Source of the DNA: Colwellia sp. PAMC 21821
GTDB lineage: Bacteria; Pseudomonadota; Gammaproteobacteria; Enterobacterales; Alteromonadaceae
NCBI RefSeq assembly: GCF_002077175.1
Contig: NZ_CP014943.1
Location: 2,604,001 to 2,668,000 of the forward strand
Reading direction: 5' to 3'
DNA: 64,000 nt
Made by a program: the position numbers and the translations under genes. Shown in pieces: positions 53,838 through 62,723 of the stretch (within the stretch, counting starts at the first letter, position 1; every line of letters begins with the position of its first letter). The notes beneath the pieces are model-generated. The model did not search any database, was not told the origin of the DNA, and saw only the letters and a program-made list of their open reading frames with translations.

Positions 53838-56429
53838 ATGACGCTAACGGCCAAAAAACTGCCTATCGATGATATTAAAGATGATGTTATTGCGGCATTA
53901 AATCAGTATCAAACTTTATTGTTAACCGCGCCTCCAGGTGCGGGGAAATCAACTTGCTTACCGTTATGGTTGTTAGATTTAGCTTGTTTATCGGATCAAA
54001 AAATATACCTTTTGCAGCCTCGGCGTCTAGCGGCAAAAAATATTGCTTGTTACTTAGCGCAGCAACTCGGTGAAAGTGTTGGCCAAACTGTGGGTTACCG
54101 GTTACGTAATGAAAGTAAAACTTCAAAAAATACCCGACTAGAAGTTATTACTGAAGGTATTTTAACGCAAATAATTCAACACGATGCAGAACTGTCTGAT
54201 TGTGGTTTAGTGGTTTTTGATGAGTTTCATGAGCGTTCACTCAACGCCGATTTAGCTTTTGCGCTTACGCGAGATATTCAACAAGGCTTGCGAGAAGATT
54301 TAAAAATTCTGCTGATGTCAGCCACCTTAGCGACAGAAGCGATAAATCAACAACTGCCTGATGCGATAGCGCTAGAAAGTAAAGGCCGTAGTTATCCGGT
54401 TGATATTAGTTATCAAGCGCCGAGTAATACCCGGTTTTGGCGTCAGCATGCGTTATCAGTGTTGAAATCTGTAGTAAACACACACCAAGGTTCGATATTA
54501 ATGTTCTTGCCCGGCACTGGCGATATTCGCTATTTAGCTGAGCAATTACAGCCATTTATGCCTGAAAATATGGCGTTGTGCCCATTGTATGGCGAGTTAT
54601 CATTACAACAGCAGCAGCAAGCTATTGCTCCTGCGCCACGAGGTCATCACAAATTAGTGTTAGCAACCAATATTGCTGAAACTAGTTTGACTATTGAAGG
54701 TGTCGATTTAGTTATTGATGCTGGTTTGGAAAATGTTGCTATTTACGATGCGCAAACACTGAACAACAAATTAAGCCAACGTAGTATTGCAAAATCGTCA
54801 GCCATTCAGCGAGCAGGTCGAGCAGGGCGCTTACAAGCGGGTCATTGTATTCGCTTATATAGTAAAGAAGACTTTGAGCGCAGAAATGAGCAAAGTGGTA
54901 GTGAAATTCAACAAGCAGATTTACTGCCCATGCTAATGGAAGTCGCAAGGTGGGGAGCAAATGCTTGTGCACAACTGCCGATGATCGAATTGCCCAATGC
55001 TAAAAATGAGCAATTAGCTTGGCAGGAGTTAGCCAACTTAGGGTTGGTGTCAGCGCAGCACCAGTTAACCGCAGACGGTAAATTGGCGGCGGTTTTTCCT
55101 TGTCATCCACGATTTGCGAAAATGTTGTTAGCGGCAGCACAGCTTGAACAAAGTCAAAAAGTTGAACACTTATTAACCCTAGCTTGTTTATATGCGGCTT
55201 TATTAGAAGAACGCGACATTTTTAGTGCAGAGCAGCGGGTAGATAACTGCGATATAACGCAGCGGATCATACAGCTTTTACAGCAAGCGAAAAGGCCACA
55301 ACATCAACGAATAATTCAACAAGCTCAGCGTTTATATCGAGTGGCGAACCAGCAACGTAGTCACATTAACAATAATAAAACTGCTGACAGTGCCAACGCC
55401 ACAAAGCGCTTTTGTAATAATGCTACACAATTGCCGCTAGAGTGCAGCGGCTTATTATTGATGCTCGCTTACCCGGAGCGCTTAGCTAAGCAAAGAGACC
55501 ATCAAGGTCATTACTTAACCGCTTATGGTAAAGGATTAGTCATGAGTAACAATGATGCTTTAGCTGATAAAAAATACCTTGTTGCGGTGCAATTTTTTCA
55601 GCGTCAACAAACCTTATCTATCGCTTTAGCCGCCGAGATTAGTTTATCGCAAGCACTTAATTGGCAAGTGGCCGCAGTAGACAGCAAAACACAGCTTCAT
55701 TTTGATAATAAGCAAAATCGCATACGTTGTGCTAATCAACAAGTGATTGGTTCACTCGTTATCAGTGAAGAAAACACCACGCAACAACTTTCGGCCGAGT
55801 TGTTAGTTGAATGTTGGTGTCAACAAATTCGAAAACGCGGGCTCAGTTGGCTTAAAATTGACGAACAAACACAGCAGCTGTTATTACGCTGGCGCTGGCT
55901 AAATCAAACGCAAAGTCACTTAGCTTTTGCAGATGTAAGTGAAGCCTATTTGTTAACTAGTTTAGAACAATGGCTAGGGCCGTATTTAGCTGATATAACG
56001 AGTAAAGCGCAACTTGATAAACTTAATTTAGCTGAAGTATTACTCAGTCAGTTAAATTATCAACAACAGCAAGTATTTAACCAGCTTGCCCCCAGTTACT
56101 TTACCGGGCCAACGGGGCGGAAATGTAGAATTCGATACAGCTTAGAGCAAGCCCCCATTGTTTCTTTACCTATGCAGGAGTTATATGGCGTGAGTACTAC
56201 GCCATCAATTGGCGACAGCAATCATAATAGCCAAGTCGCCTTGATTATCGAACTTTTATCGCCAGCACAGCGCCCCATTCAAATAACCCAAGATCTAGTG
56301 GCATTTTGGCAGGGTAGTTATCGCGAGGTGCAAAAGGATATGAAGTCAAAATATCCCAAACATTTTTGGCCAGATGACCCCGCAAATGCAGAAGCAACAA
56401 GAAAAACTAAACGACATGTTAAAGGCTAA
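53838..56429 (+). CDS. hrpB: DEAH-box ATP-dependent RNA helicase HrpB
   Basis: Helicase of 863 residues, slightly longer than the usual 810-850. Motif I APPGAGKST, II DEFHERS (DEFH rather than DEAH, family typical), III SAT, and the motif VI region QRAGRAGRLQAGHC are visible, followed by the HrpB-specific C-terminal half. Function in the cell is poorly known. A hairpin at 56429-56460 overlaps the stop region. Confidence 0.95.
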   Translation: MTLTAKKLPIDDIKDDVIAALNQYQTLLLTAPPGAGKSTCLPLWLLDLACLSDQKIYLLQPRRLAAKNIACYLAQQLGESVGQTVGYRLRNESKTSKNTRLEVITEGILTQIIQHDAELSDCGLVVFDEFHERSLNADLAFALTRDIQQGLREDLKILLMSATLATEAINQQLPDAIALESKGRSYPVDISYQAPSNTRFWRQHALSVLKSVVNTHQGSILMFLPGTGDIRYLAEQLQPFMPENMALCPLYGELSLQQQQQAIAPAPRGHHKLVLATNIAETSLTIEGVDLVIDAGLENVAIYDAQTLNNKLSQRSIAKSSAIQRAGRAGRLQAGHCIRLYSKEDFERRNEQSGSEIQQADLLPMLMEVARWGANACAQLPMIELPNAKNEQLAWQELANLGLVSAQHQLTADGKLAAVFPCHPRFAKMLLAAAQLEQSQKVEHLLTLACLYAALLEERDIFSAEQRVDNCDITQRIIQLLQQAKRPQHQRIIQQAQRLYRVANQQRSHINNNKTADSANATKRFCNNATQLPLECSGLLLMLAYPERLAKQRDHQGHYLTAYGKGLVMSNNDALADKKYLVAVQFFQRQQTLSIALAAEISLSQALNWQVAAVDSKTQLHFDNKQNRIRCANQQVIGSLVISEENTTQQLSAELLVECWCQQIRKRGLSWLKIDEQTQQLLLRWRWLNQTQSHLAFADVSEAYLLTSLEQWLGPYLADITSKAQLDKLNLAEVLLSQLNYQQQQVFNQLAPSYFTGPTGRKCRIRYSLEQAPIVSLPMQELYGVSTTPSIGDSNHNSQVALIIELLSPAQRPIQITQDLVAFWQGSYREVQKDMKSKYPKHFWPDDPANAEATRKTKRHVKG

Positions 56430-56460
56430 GTGAGCAACATTTCGCCAATGTAAGCTCACT
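56429..56460. other. Hairpin between hrpB and the S10 peptidase gene
   Basis: AGTGAGC pairs with GCTCACT, with an inner ACATT/AATGT stem. No T run follows on either strand, so it may mark a transcript end without being a classical terminator. Confidence 0.5.
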
Positions 56461-56489
56461 CGCGTTGGATTATCAGATTTGAATATTAC

Positions 56490-58022
56490 TTACTGTATTT
56501 GTTGTTGAATAAATGCCCTTGTGTCATGCAATAAGTCTATTCGGGTAGGCTCATTTACGTACATCATATGACCACCGTGATAGTATTTGTATTGAATTTG
56601 TTCAGACTTTATTCCATGACGATTTAAGGTGTATTCAGCATCAAAAAATGGTGTTACTAAGTCGTAGTAGCCAGAAGCAACAAACACTTTAAGCGTAGGG
56701 TTAATACGCAAAGCCTTTGATAAATCGTGAGACGTGTTGACGTAAGTGGGCTCCCAAGCTTTATTTTTTGGTGCGGTGCGCCAACTCCACTGACTCGACA
56801 GTTCATCATCTGCGGGTGATAAATATGTGCGATTCCAATCGACACCCAAATCACTACGAATATAGCTCATTAGTGCTGAGTTGAAGGCCGATGAAATGGC
56901 GCGACTGGCATCATAATCAGGCGTTGCTTTTAAATCATCAACTTCGTCTACCGTGTAACGTGCGTCTAGCAAACCTATCGATAAACCTTTGTCTCTTAAA
57001 AGCTCTTTAGCAAAATGAAAGCCTTGAATACGTAAGTCTGCTCTATCAATATACGTTGGTGTAAGGCCAGTAAAATAGGCTAATCTATCGTTAATATGGT
57101 TTTTAGTTGCTTCACTTATGGTATTGCCTTTGAATAATGCCGGCATTAACTCATCAGTGGCAAATGCCCGTGCTTCGGTAAGAAAATTAGCCAAATTTTC
57201 AGGTTTTGGTTTGACTTTATCATGATAAACAGCGGCGGCTGCCATCGTTGGTAAATAAGTAATATGAGAGATTAAATTATCTCGAATATAAGGGCTCGAG
57301 CCTTGATAATCTAATGCTTGCGAGATAAAGATGATACCGCTTAAGCTAATTGATAAGTCGTGCTCTAAAATTTTAGCGACCGCTGCTGCACGAGTTGTGC
57401 CGTAACTTTCGCCCAATAAAAAGCGAGGAGAATTCCAACGGCCATTTTCGGTGATCCAAGTTCTAATAAATTCTGCCATCGAAGCAGCATCTTCATTCAA
57501 TCCCCAGAACTCTTTACCTTCGTGTTCCCCTAAGGCGCGAGAAAAACCGGTACCAACAGGGTCAATAAACACTAAATCTGATACGTCGAGTATAGATTGA
57601 GCTGTATCTAAAATTGGGTAAGGAGCCGCGCCGGGAAATTGCGCATCGCTAGGTACTTTTACGCGTTTGGGTCCAAATGCGCCCATGTGTAACCAAGTAG
57701 AAGCCGAACCTGGTCCGCCATTCCAGATAAAGGTAACGGGTCGATTCTCTCCTTTCTTATTATTTTTTTTGGTATAAGCAAAAGTAAAAATACTTGCGGT
57801 TTCTTTACCATGTTTATCTCTTAAGTAAGTTTCACCAGCTGTTGCCGTATAATTAATACTTTTGCCATTAAAGCGACCTTTATGTTCACTTATAAATTGT
57901 TGCGCTTGTGGTATGGGGTTGATCTCTTTTTGCTCTTTGACATTATCTGCGGCATAAACAGCACCACTAAAAATCATAAAAAGGTTAATACAGATGAGTC
58001 TGAAGTGGGATTGAAATGACAT
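56490..58022 (-). CDS. Secreted serine carboxypeptidase (peptidase S10)
   Basis: Exported alpha/beta-hydrolase protease of 510 residues that removes C-terminal residues. Signal peptide ends near VYAAD. The substrate-binding WNGGPGSAST, the nucleophile in LLGESYGTTR, the Asp in SGYYDLVTPFFDAE and the His in YHGGHMMY give a complete triad. ATG 58022 follows GGAAG by 6 bases. No operon partner. With DPP IV (36297-38615) this gives two envelope peptidases in the window. Confidence 0.93.
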   Translation of the reverse strand: MSFQSHFRLICINLFMIFSGAVYAADNVKEQKEINPIPQAQQFISEHKGRFNGKSINYTATAGETYLRDKHGKETASIFTFAYTKKNNKKGENRPVTFIWNGGPGSASTWLHMGAFGPKRVKVPSDAQFPGAAPYPILDTAQSILDVSDLVFIDPVGTGFSRALGEHEGKEFWGLNEDAASMAEFIRTWITENGRWNSPRFLLGESYGTTRAAAVAKILEHDLSISLSGIIFISQALDYQGSSPYIRDNLISHITYLPTMAAAAVYHDKVKPKPENLANFLTEARAFATDELMPALFKGNTISEATKNHINDRLAYFTGLTPTYIDRADLRIQGFHFAKELLRDKGLSIGLLDARYTVDEVDDLKATPDYDASRAISSAFNSALMSYIRSDLGVDWNRTYLSPADDELSSQWSWRTAPKNKAWEPTYVNTSHDLSKALRINPTLKVFVASGYYDLVTPFFDAEYTLNRHGIKSEQIQYKYYHGGHMMYVNEPTRIDLLHDTRAFIQQQIQ

Positions 58023-58276
58023 AGGTGCTTCCAAATTTAATAATATCAGTTATTTATAGGGGAGGTACGTATGATTGTCAATTTATAAGGGAGAGTTTTA
58101 GTGGTTAACTTTTGTTGCGAACTCACAGTCGTGGTGGCTTGTTTTAGCTGATTTTTAAGCCCGATCTGGCTTGAAAATTCCAAGTCAAAATGCGCTATAA
58201 AATTAGCTTTACCTGAGTCATGACAATTACATTATAACCTCGAATATCAAGCCAACACCTGCCTATTTGCTCTAGG

Positions 58277-59176
58277 CTAAATAAGCTTTTTAGTTCTAGT
58301 GACTAAAAAGCAAATAAGTGAACCTAAAGTGACCAGAGCAACACCTTGCCAAAATGAACCTGTTAGTGAGATAGATAAATACACAGAAGCAAAAAGCGTA
58401 GAAAATACGGGAGTAAAATAAGACAAGGTTCCTAATAAAATCATATCTGCACCGATTAAGGCTTGATTCCACAAGGCATAACCGGCTCCTATTACGATAC
58501 CAGAAAGTAACAAGGTTAAAGTAGAAGGCAAGGTGAACTGTAAGCTCGGTTCAGTACTGAAGATATATTGTACCCAAAGCGTTATAGCGGTTGCGCTAAA
58601 AAAAAGTGTAATCGCGTTTTTCCCGTTACTGATGTTTTGTGTTACTACACAATAAATCGCCCAAATTATGGCTGCTGAAAAGGCCATGAAATAGGTCAGT
58701 GGATTGTCTGAAATATTGCTCATTAACGTGCTGACTGATATACCTTGGTCGCCAGAAATACACCAAGCCACACCGGTAAATGCCAATAAAATACTGGGAT
58801 AAACTAAAATGTTTATTTTTTTATTACTGAGTACAACACTCAAAAGTACAGTAAGCGCAGGCCATAAGTAATTGATAATAGCCATTTCCATCGCTTGATG
58901 CCGACTATTAGCCATGCCTAAAGATAAGGCAAGGCAGACTTCATAAGTAACAAATAATCCACCACCAATAAATAGATAACGTTTTGGATAATGCTTTATT
59001 TTTGGTATTCCCATAACAGACATTAAAAAAATAGCACTAACGGTGTACATCAAAGCTGCCCCGCCAATAGGACTAAATAGCTCAGATAAATCGCGAATTA
59101 AAGCCGTTACAGCACTCCAAAGTAGAATGGCGATAACACCATAAAGCGTGTACTTATTTTTATTAATAAAAGACAT
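58277..59176 (-). CDS. yddG: YddG-like aromatic amino-acid exporter (DMT family)
   Basis: Ten-helix drug/metabolite transporter of 299 residues. Segments YGVIAILLWSAVTALIRDLS, the VTYEVCLALSLGMANSRHQA turn, INYLWPALTVLLSVVL and SYFTPVFSTLFASVYL match E. coli YddG, which exports aromatic amino acids, closely. ATG 59176 is used; an upstream ATG at 59200 adds eight residues with no better ribosome site. Its substrate here is inferred from the match. Confidence 0.85.
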   Translation of the reverse strand: MSFINKNKYTLYGVIAILLWSAVTALIRDLSELFSPIGGAALMYTVSAIFLMSVMGIPKIKHYPKRYLFIGGGLFVTYEVCLALSLGMANSRHQAMEMAIINYLWPALTVLLSVVLSNKKINILVYPSILLAFTGVAWCISGDQGISVSTLMSNISDNPLTYFMAFSAAIIWAIYCVVTQNISNGKNAITLFFSATAITLWVQYIFSTEPSLQFTLPSTLTLLLSGIVIGAGYALWNQALIGADMILLGTLSYFTPVFSTLFASVYLSISLTGSFWQGVALVTLGSLICFLVTRTKKLI

Positions 59177-59703
59177 ACAGAATAAAGGTTTTAATGGCAT
59201 ATGAATTAGGCGAACACTATCACGGTTTAGGCAAATAGATGCAATAGGCTAAAACAATTTTTTGGCCATTTTACAGCTGCTTCAATGTGTTACATAAGTT
59301 TGTACATTAATGTCCCTAACCCTACTCACATCAGCCAGATAAACCTATTAGCACATAACAAACTAAGAAAAGCACTATTTATGAAATGTTAAACAAACCA
59401 GCATACTTAGCACTACTTTACGTTTTAGTTAGCAAGTCAACAAAACATGAATCATTAATTTTACGGTTTTATAGTCAGTTAATGTTGTTTAAATTTTTAT
59501 AAATTTTGGTCTTTTAGAATTTAAAGCTACAAAAATTGCAAAAATTAAGGCTTAGCTCTAAAGTTTTAAAGGGAGGGGCGATTAGGTTAAGTCAGTGTTG
59601 TGTGTTTAATGCGCAGATTAATCGATATTTTAAAACAGTATCAGCACTTTTAACGATCACTTATGCGATCTATCTAACGAGGTCTAACTAGGAACTGTTT
59701 AAC
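59177..59703. other. Non-coding stretch before the PAS-GGDEF-EAL gene
   Basis: About 500 bp with no supported gene. A 38-codon frame near 59396 lacks a ribosome site. Promoters for the divergent exporter and c-di-GMP genes must lie here, but I do not recognise a motif. Confidence 0.5.
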
Positions 59704-61821
59704 ATGGAGTTTGATAAGAATAAAAATATATCGCCATTTAATAAATTTCCCGGGAATCCTCATGATATTGAGGAATATCTGCGGGCTATTTTTAATAATG
59801 CAGGAGATCCAATATTCGTCAAAGATGAAGAGTTTAAATTTATTCTGGTTAACGACGCTTTTTGTCGCTTTTTTGAGTTGCCTAGGAGCCAAATAATCGG
59901 CTCAACACTTGCTGAAAGCTTTCCACCAAACGAGATGGAACATTTTTTTGAAATCGATAGACAAGTACTAGAAAAAGGGCAAGAAATATTATGTGAAGAG
60001 ACACTTTCACCAACAGGTGTTGAACCTAAAAGAGTCATGACAAGAAAAAATCGATTTATCGATGCCAAAGGTAATTATTTCCTTATTGGCGTCGTTCACG
60101 ATATTACCAAGCGCAAGCATATCGAAGAAAATTTAAAGCGCGCGGCCAGTGTTTTTAGTCACGCACATGAAGGTATCATGATTACTGATGCGGAGGCGAC
60201 AATCACCGAAGTCAACCATGCTTTCAGTCGAATTACTGGCTATACGTCAGAAGAAGTCCTAGGTAAGAATGCAAGGATTCTTCAGTCAGAGCGACACTCG
60301 ACAGAGTTTTATACTGAAATGTGGCAAATACTACTAGCTCAGAACTATTGGGAAGGAGAGGTTTGGAATCGTCGTAAAAATGGCGAAATTTATCCCGAAA
60401 AACGAACCATCAGCGCCGTTAATAATGCTGAAGGTGTTGTGCAACATTACGTTTCATTGTGTACTGATATTACCGAGATGAAAGTGCATCAAGATCAATT
60501 AGAGCATATTGCTCATTACGATCTACTGACTAACTTACCAAATCGTGTTTTACTCGCAGACCGATTATCTCATGCTATGTTGCAGTGCAGTCGCCACCAG
60601 CAGGCACTTGCAGTGGTATTTCTAGATTTAGACGGCTTTAAACATATTAATGATACTTATGGTCATAATGTCGGTGATGAGTTGCTCATTGCCGTCTCCG
60701 TTCGTATGAAAGCGGCCTTACGAGAATGTGATAGCTTAGCGCGTATAGGCGGTGATGAATTTGTTGCTGTAATAGCAGATTTGAGCGCAGAGGCAGATTG
60801 TGAGCCAGTATTAGAAAGGTTATTGTTAGCCGCGTCAAAGCCTGTCACCGTTGGTAGTGTGGTATTGAACGTCTCAGCGAGTATAGGGGTTACTTTTTAT
60901 CCGCAAGATAATGTCGATGCTGGCCAGCTCATGCGCCATGCTGACCAAGCCATGTATGCCGCTAAAGAGGCAGGTAAGAATCGCTTTCACTTATTTGACA
61001 CCGCGCAAGATGACGCCATTAAAGTGCAGCGAGAGAGCTTAGACACTATTCGTGTGGCTTTAGATAAAGGATACTTTGTACTCCATTATCAACCTAAAGT
61101 GAATATGAAAACCGGTATCGTAATAGGTGTTGAAGCCTTAATTCGGATGCAGCATCCAAAACGAGGGCTCTTAAATCCAATCGAATTTTTACCTATTATA
61201 GAAAATAATCCGATGAGTATCGAAATAGGGGAATGGGTAATCGATACGGTACTAACACAAATTTCTGAATGGCAAAAAATGGGCCTTAAAATACCCGTTA
61301 GCACAAGTGTAAATATTGCAGCAGTACAATTACAACAGCCTGACTTTGCACAAAGATTAACAATACTACTCGCCGCTCACCCTAATGTTGAACCAAGTCT
61401 TTTAGGATTAGAAGTACTGGAAACTAGTGGCTTAGATGATGTACATCATGTCTCAAAAATTATGAATGCTTGTTTAGCGCTTGGGGTACAGTTTGCCTTG
61501 GATGATTTTGGCACTGGCTATTCGTCCCTCACTTATCTGAGGCGATTACCAGCCAACTTAATTAAAATAGATCAGAGCTTTGTGCGAGATATGTTAATTG
61601 ATAATAATGATTTGGCTATTGTTGAAGGCGTTATAGCCTTAGCGAAATCATTCAAACGTGAAGTTATAGCTGAGGGAGTTGAAAGTATTGAACATGGCTC
61701 AGCGCTATTGAAACTCGGTTGTAATTTGGCACAAGGTTATGGTATCGCCCGACCGATGCCAGCGAGTGACATTCCTGTGTGGGTTAATAATTGGCAACCT
61801 GATGCGCGTTGGCAGTTATAA
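59704..61821 (+). CDS. PAS-PAS-GGDEF-EAL c-di-GMP protein (soluble)
   Basis: Cytosolic c-di-GMP enzyme of 705 residues with no membrane helix. PAS1 (about 20-135, ending in a PAC segment) and PAS2 (about 145-265) precede a GGDEF domain with an intact GGDEF (near 350) and the I-site RxxD (RECD), so product inhibition is likely. The EAL domain (about 450-700) retains EAL, DDFGTGYSS, the NIAA asparagine and IAEGVES, so phosphodiesterase activity is also possible. Contrast the 3815 gene, which lacks the I-site. AGGAA 9 bases before the ATG. PAS ligands unknown. Confidence 0.92.
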   Translation: MEFDKNKNISPFNKFPGNPHDIEEYLRAIFNNAGDPIFVKDEEFKFILVNDAFCRFFELPRSQIIGSTLAESFPPNEMEHFFEIDRQVLEKGQEILCEETLSPTGVEPKRVMTRKNRFIDAKGNYFLIGVVHDITKRKHIEENLKRAASVFSHAHEGIMITDAEATITEVNHAFSRITGYTSEEVLGKNARILQSERHSTEFYTEMWQILLAQNYWEGEVWNRRKNGEIYPEKRTISAVNNAEGVVQHYVSLCTDITEMKVHQDQLEHIAHYDLLTNLPNRVLLADRLSHAMLQCSRHQQALAVVFLDLDGFKHINDTYGHNVGDELLIAVSVRMKAALRECDSLARIGGDEFVAVIADLSAEADCEPVLERLLLAASKPVTVGSVVLNVSASIGVTFYPQDNVDAGQLMRHADQAMYAAKEAGKNRFHLFDTAQDDAIKVQRESLDTIRVALDKGYFVLHYQPKVNMKTGIVIGVEALIRMQHPKRGLLNPIEFLPIIENNPMSIEIGEWVIDTVLTQISEWQKMGLKIPVSTSVNIAAVQLQQPDFAQRLTILLAAHPNVEPSLLGLEVLETSGLDDVHHVSKIMNACLALGVQFALDDFGTGYSSLTYLRRLPANLIKIDQSFVRDMLIDNNDLAIVEGVIALAKSFKREVIAEGVESIEHGSALLKLGCNLAQGYGIARPMPASDIPVWVNNWQPDARWQL

Positions 61822-61889
61822 AGCGCAGAAATAAAATATGTTGAACGTCTATCAGATATTAAATAAGTGTAATGGAATGGCAAAACGCC

Positions 61890-61915
61890 GTGTTCAATTA
61901 TTGATAATTGAACAC
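61890..61915 (+). other. Hairpin after the PAS-GGDEF-EAL gene
   Basis: A perfect 11-bp stem (GTGTTCAATTA / TAATTGAACAC) with the loop TTGA, about 70 bp past the stop. It has no clear T run, so it is a likely transcript end but not certain. Confidence 0.55.
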
Positions 61916-61969
61916 ACTGATTATTCTAGTTCAAGAGATAATTGTTTTATTATCCCGTTATACAATGTG

Positions 61970-62010
61970 CATCAAAGTAAAGCTCATCAAAGTAAAGCGC
62001 ATCAAAGTAA
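61970..62010. repeat. 15-bp tandem repeat, 2.7 copies
   Basis: CATCAAAGTAAAGC followed by T or G at 61970 and 61985, then a partial third copy at 62000. The unit is a multiple of three bases, and a weak overlapping frame (61838-62074) would translate it as HQSKA. It lies just before the end of the convergent secreted-protein gene. Confidence 0.8.
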
Positions 62011-62045
62011 TAGGCTTATTATTAATTTAACAGAAAAAATCGAAG

Positions 62046-62456
62046 TTATTCGTTATCTTCTAAGGCTTTTTTAGCTTTAATTGATTGAGCAATGCCTTTA
62101 AACTCGTAAGTTGGGTAAATATCCGTTTCGAAAATACCCCACGCTGACTTTTCAATGGCTAAGTTAAGTGTTCGTAAATCTTTTGGAGCAACTTTAAGGG
62201 TAATTACTTGCCCTAAACCCATCATGACATACCATGAGTCTATTTCCATGCCTTTGGGCGGGAATGACTGCCAAAATCGGTTCTCATCCATTTTCTTTTG
62301 CAGTTCCGATAAGCTTTTATCTTGTTGGTGTTTAAGTACCACGGTGACTAATATTTTATCAGTATTAATGGTGTATTCTTCAGCGGCTATTGAGCTTTGT
62401 ACAAAACCGGTAACACATAAGATAGGAATGATAATAAATCTAAGATATTTTTGCAT
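62046..62456 (-). CDS. Small secreted protein of unknown function, 136 residues
   Basis: Signal peptide MQKYLRFIIIPILCVTGFVQ ending SSIAAE, then a compact mixed alpha/beta body of about 110 residues: YTINTDKILVTVVLKHQQDK, SFPPKGMEIDSWYVMMGLGQ, VITLKVAPKDLRTLNLAIEK and WGIFETDIYPTYEFKGI. The pattern resembles small periplasmic proteins of unknown role. No family was recognised. It is divergent from the TonB-dependent receptor gene, across 267 bp. Confidence 0.72.
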   Translation of the reverse strand: MQKYLRFIIIPILCVTGFVQSSIAAEEYTINTDKILVTVVLKHQQDKSLSELQKKMDENRFWQSFPPKGMEIDSWYVMMGLGQVITLKVAPKDLRTLNLAIEKSAWGIFETDIYPTYEFKGIAQSIKAKKALEDNE

Positions 62457-62723
62457 AATAATACGCTGCTGTATGAATGAAATTTTATCTTCGCACGGTA
62501 TATGTAAAATAAACAGAAATTTAAAGTGAGTTAAATTTAAGCTGTATAGCCCTTGTCGAAATAAACTGTTTTTTAATTTTTAAATTATGAAATATTTGTT
62601 GTTAATGTTTGTCATTTATCTATGCTATATATGTGAATAATAATACAGGATTTAGGTGGTGAATAAAGATAGACTGAGGAAATGGAAGTATATGGAAATT
62701 AACGACAATAGGAGATGAAAAAC

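Noticed and set aside
61838-62074. A 78-codon frame containing the HQSKA repeat
   Set aside because: No Shine-Dalgarno; its start and end are a hairpin, a tandem repeat and the overlap with the convergent secreted-protein gene.
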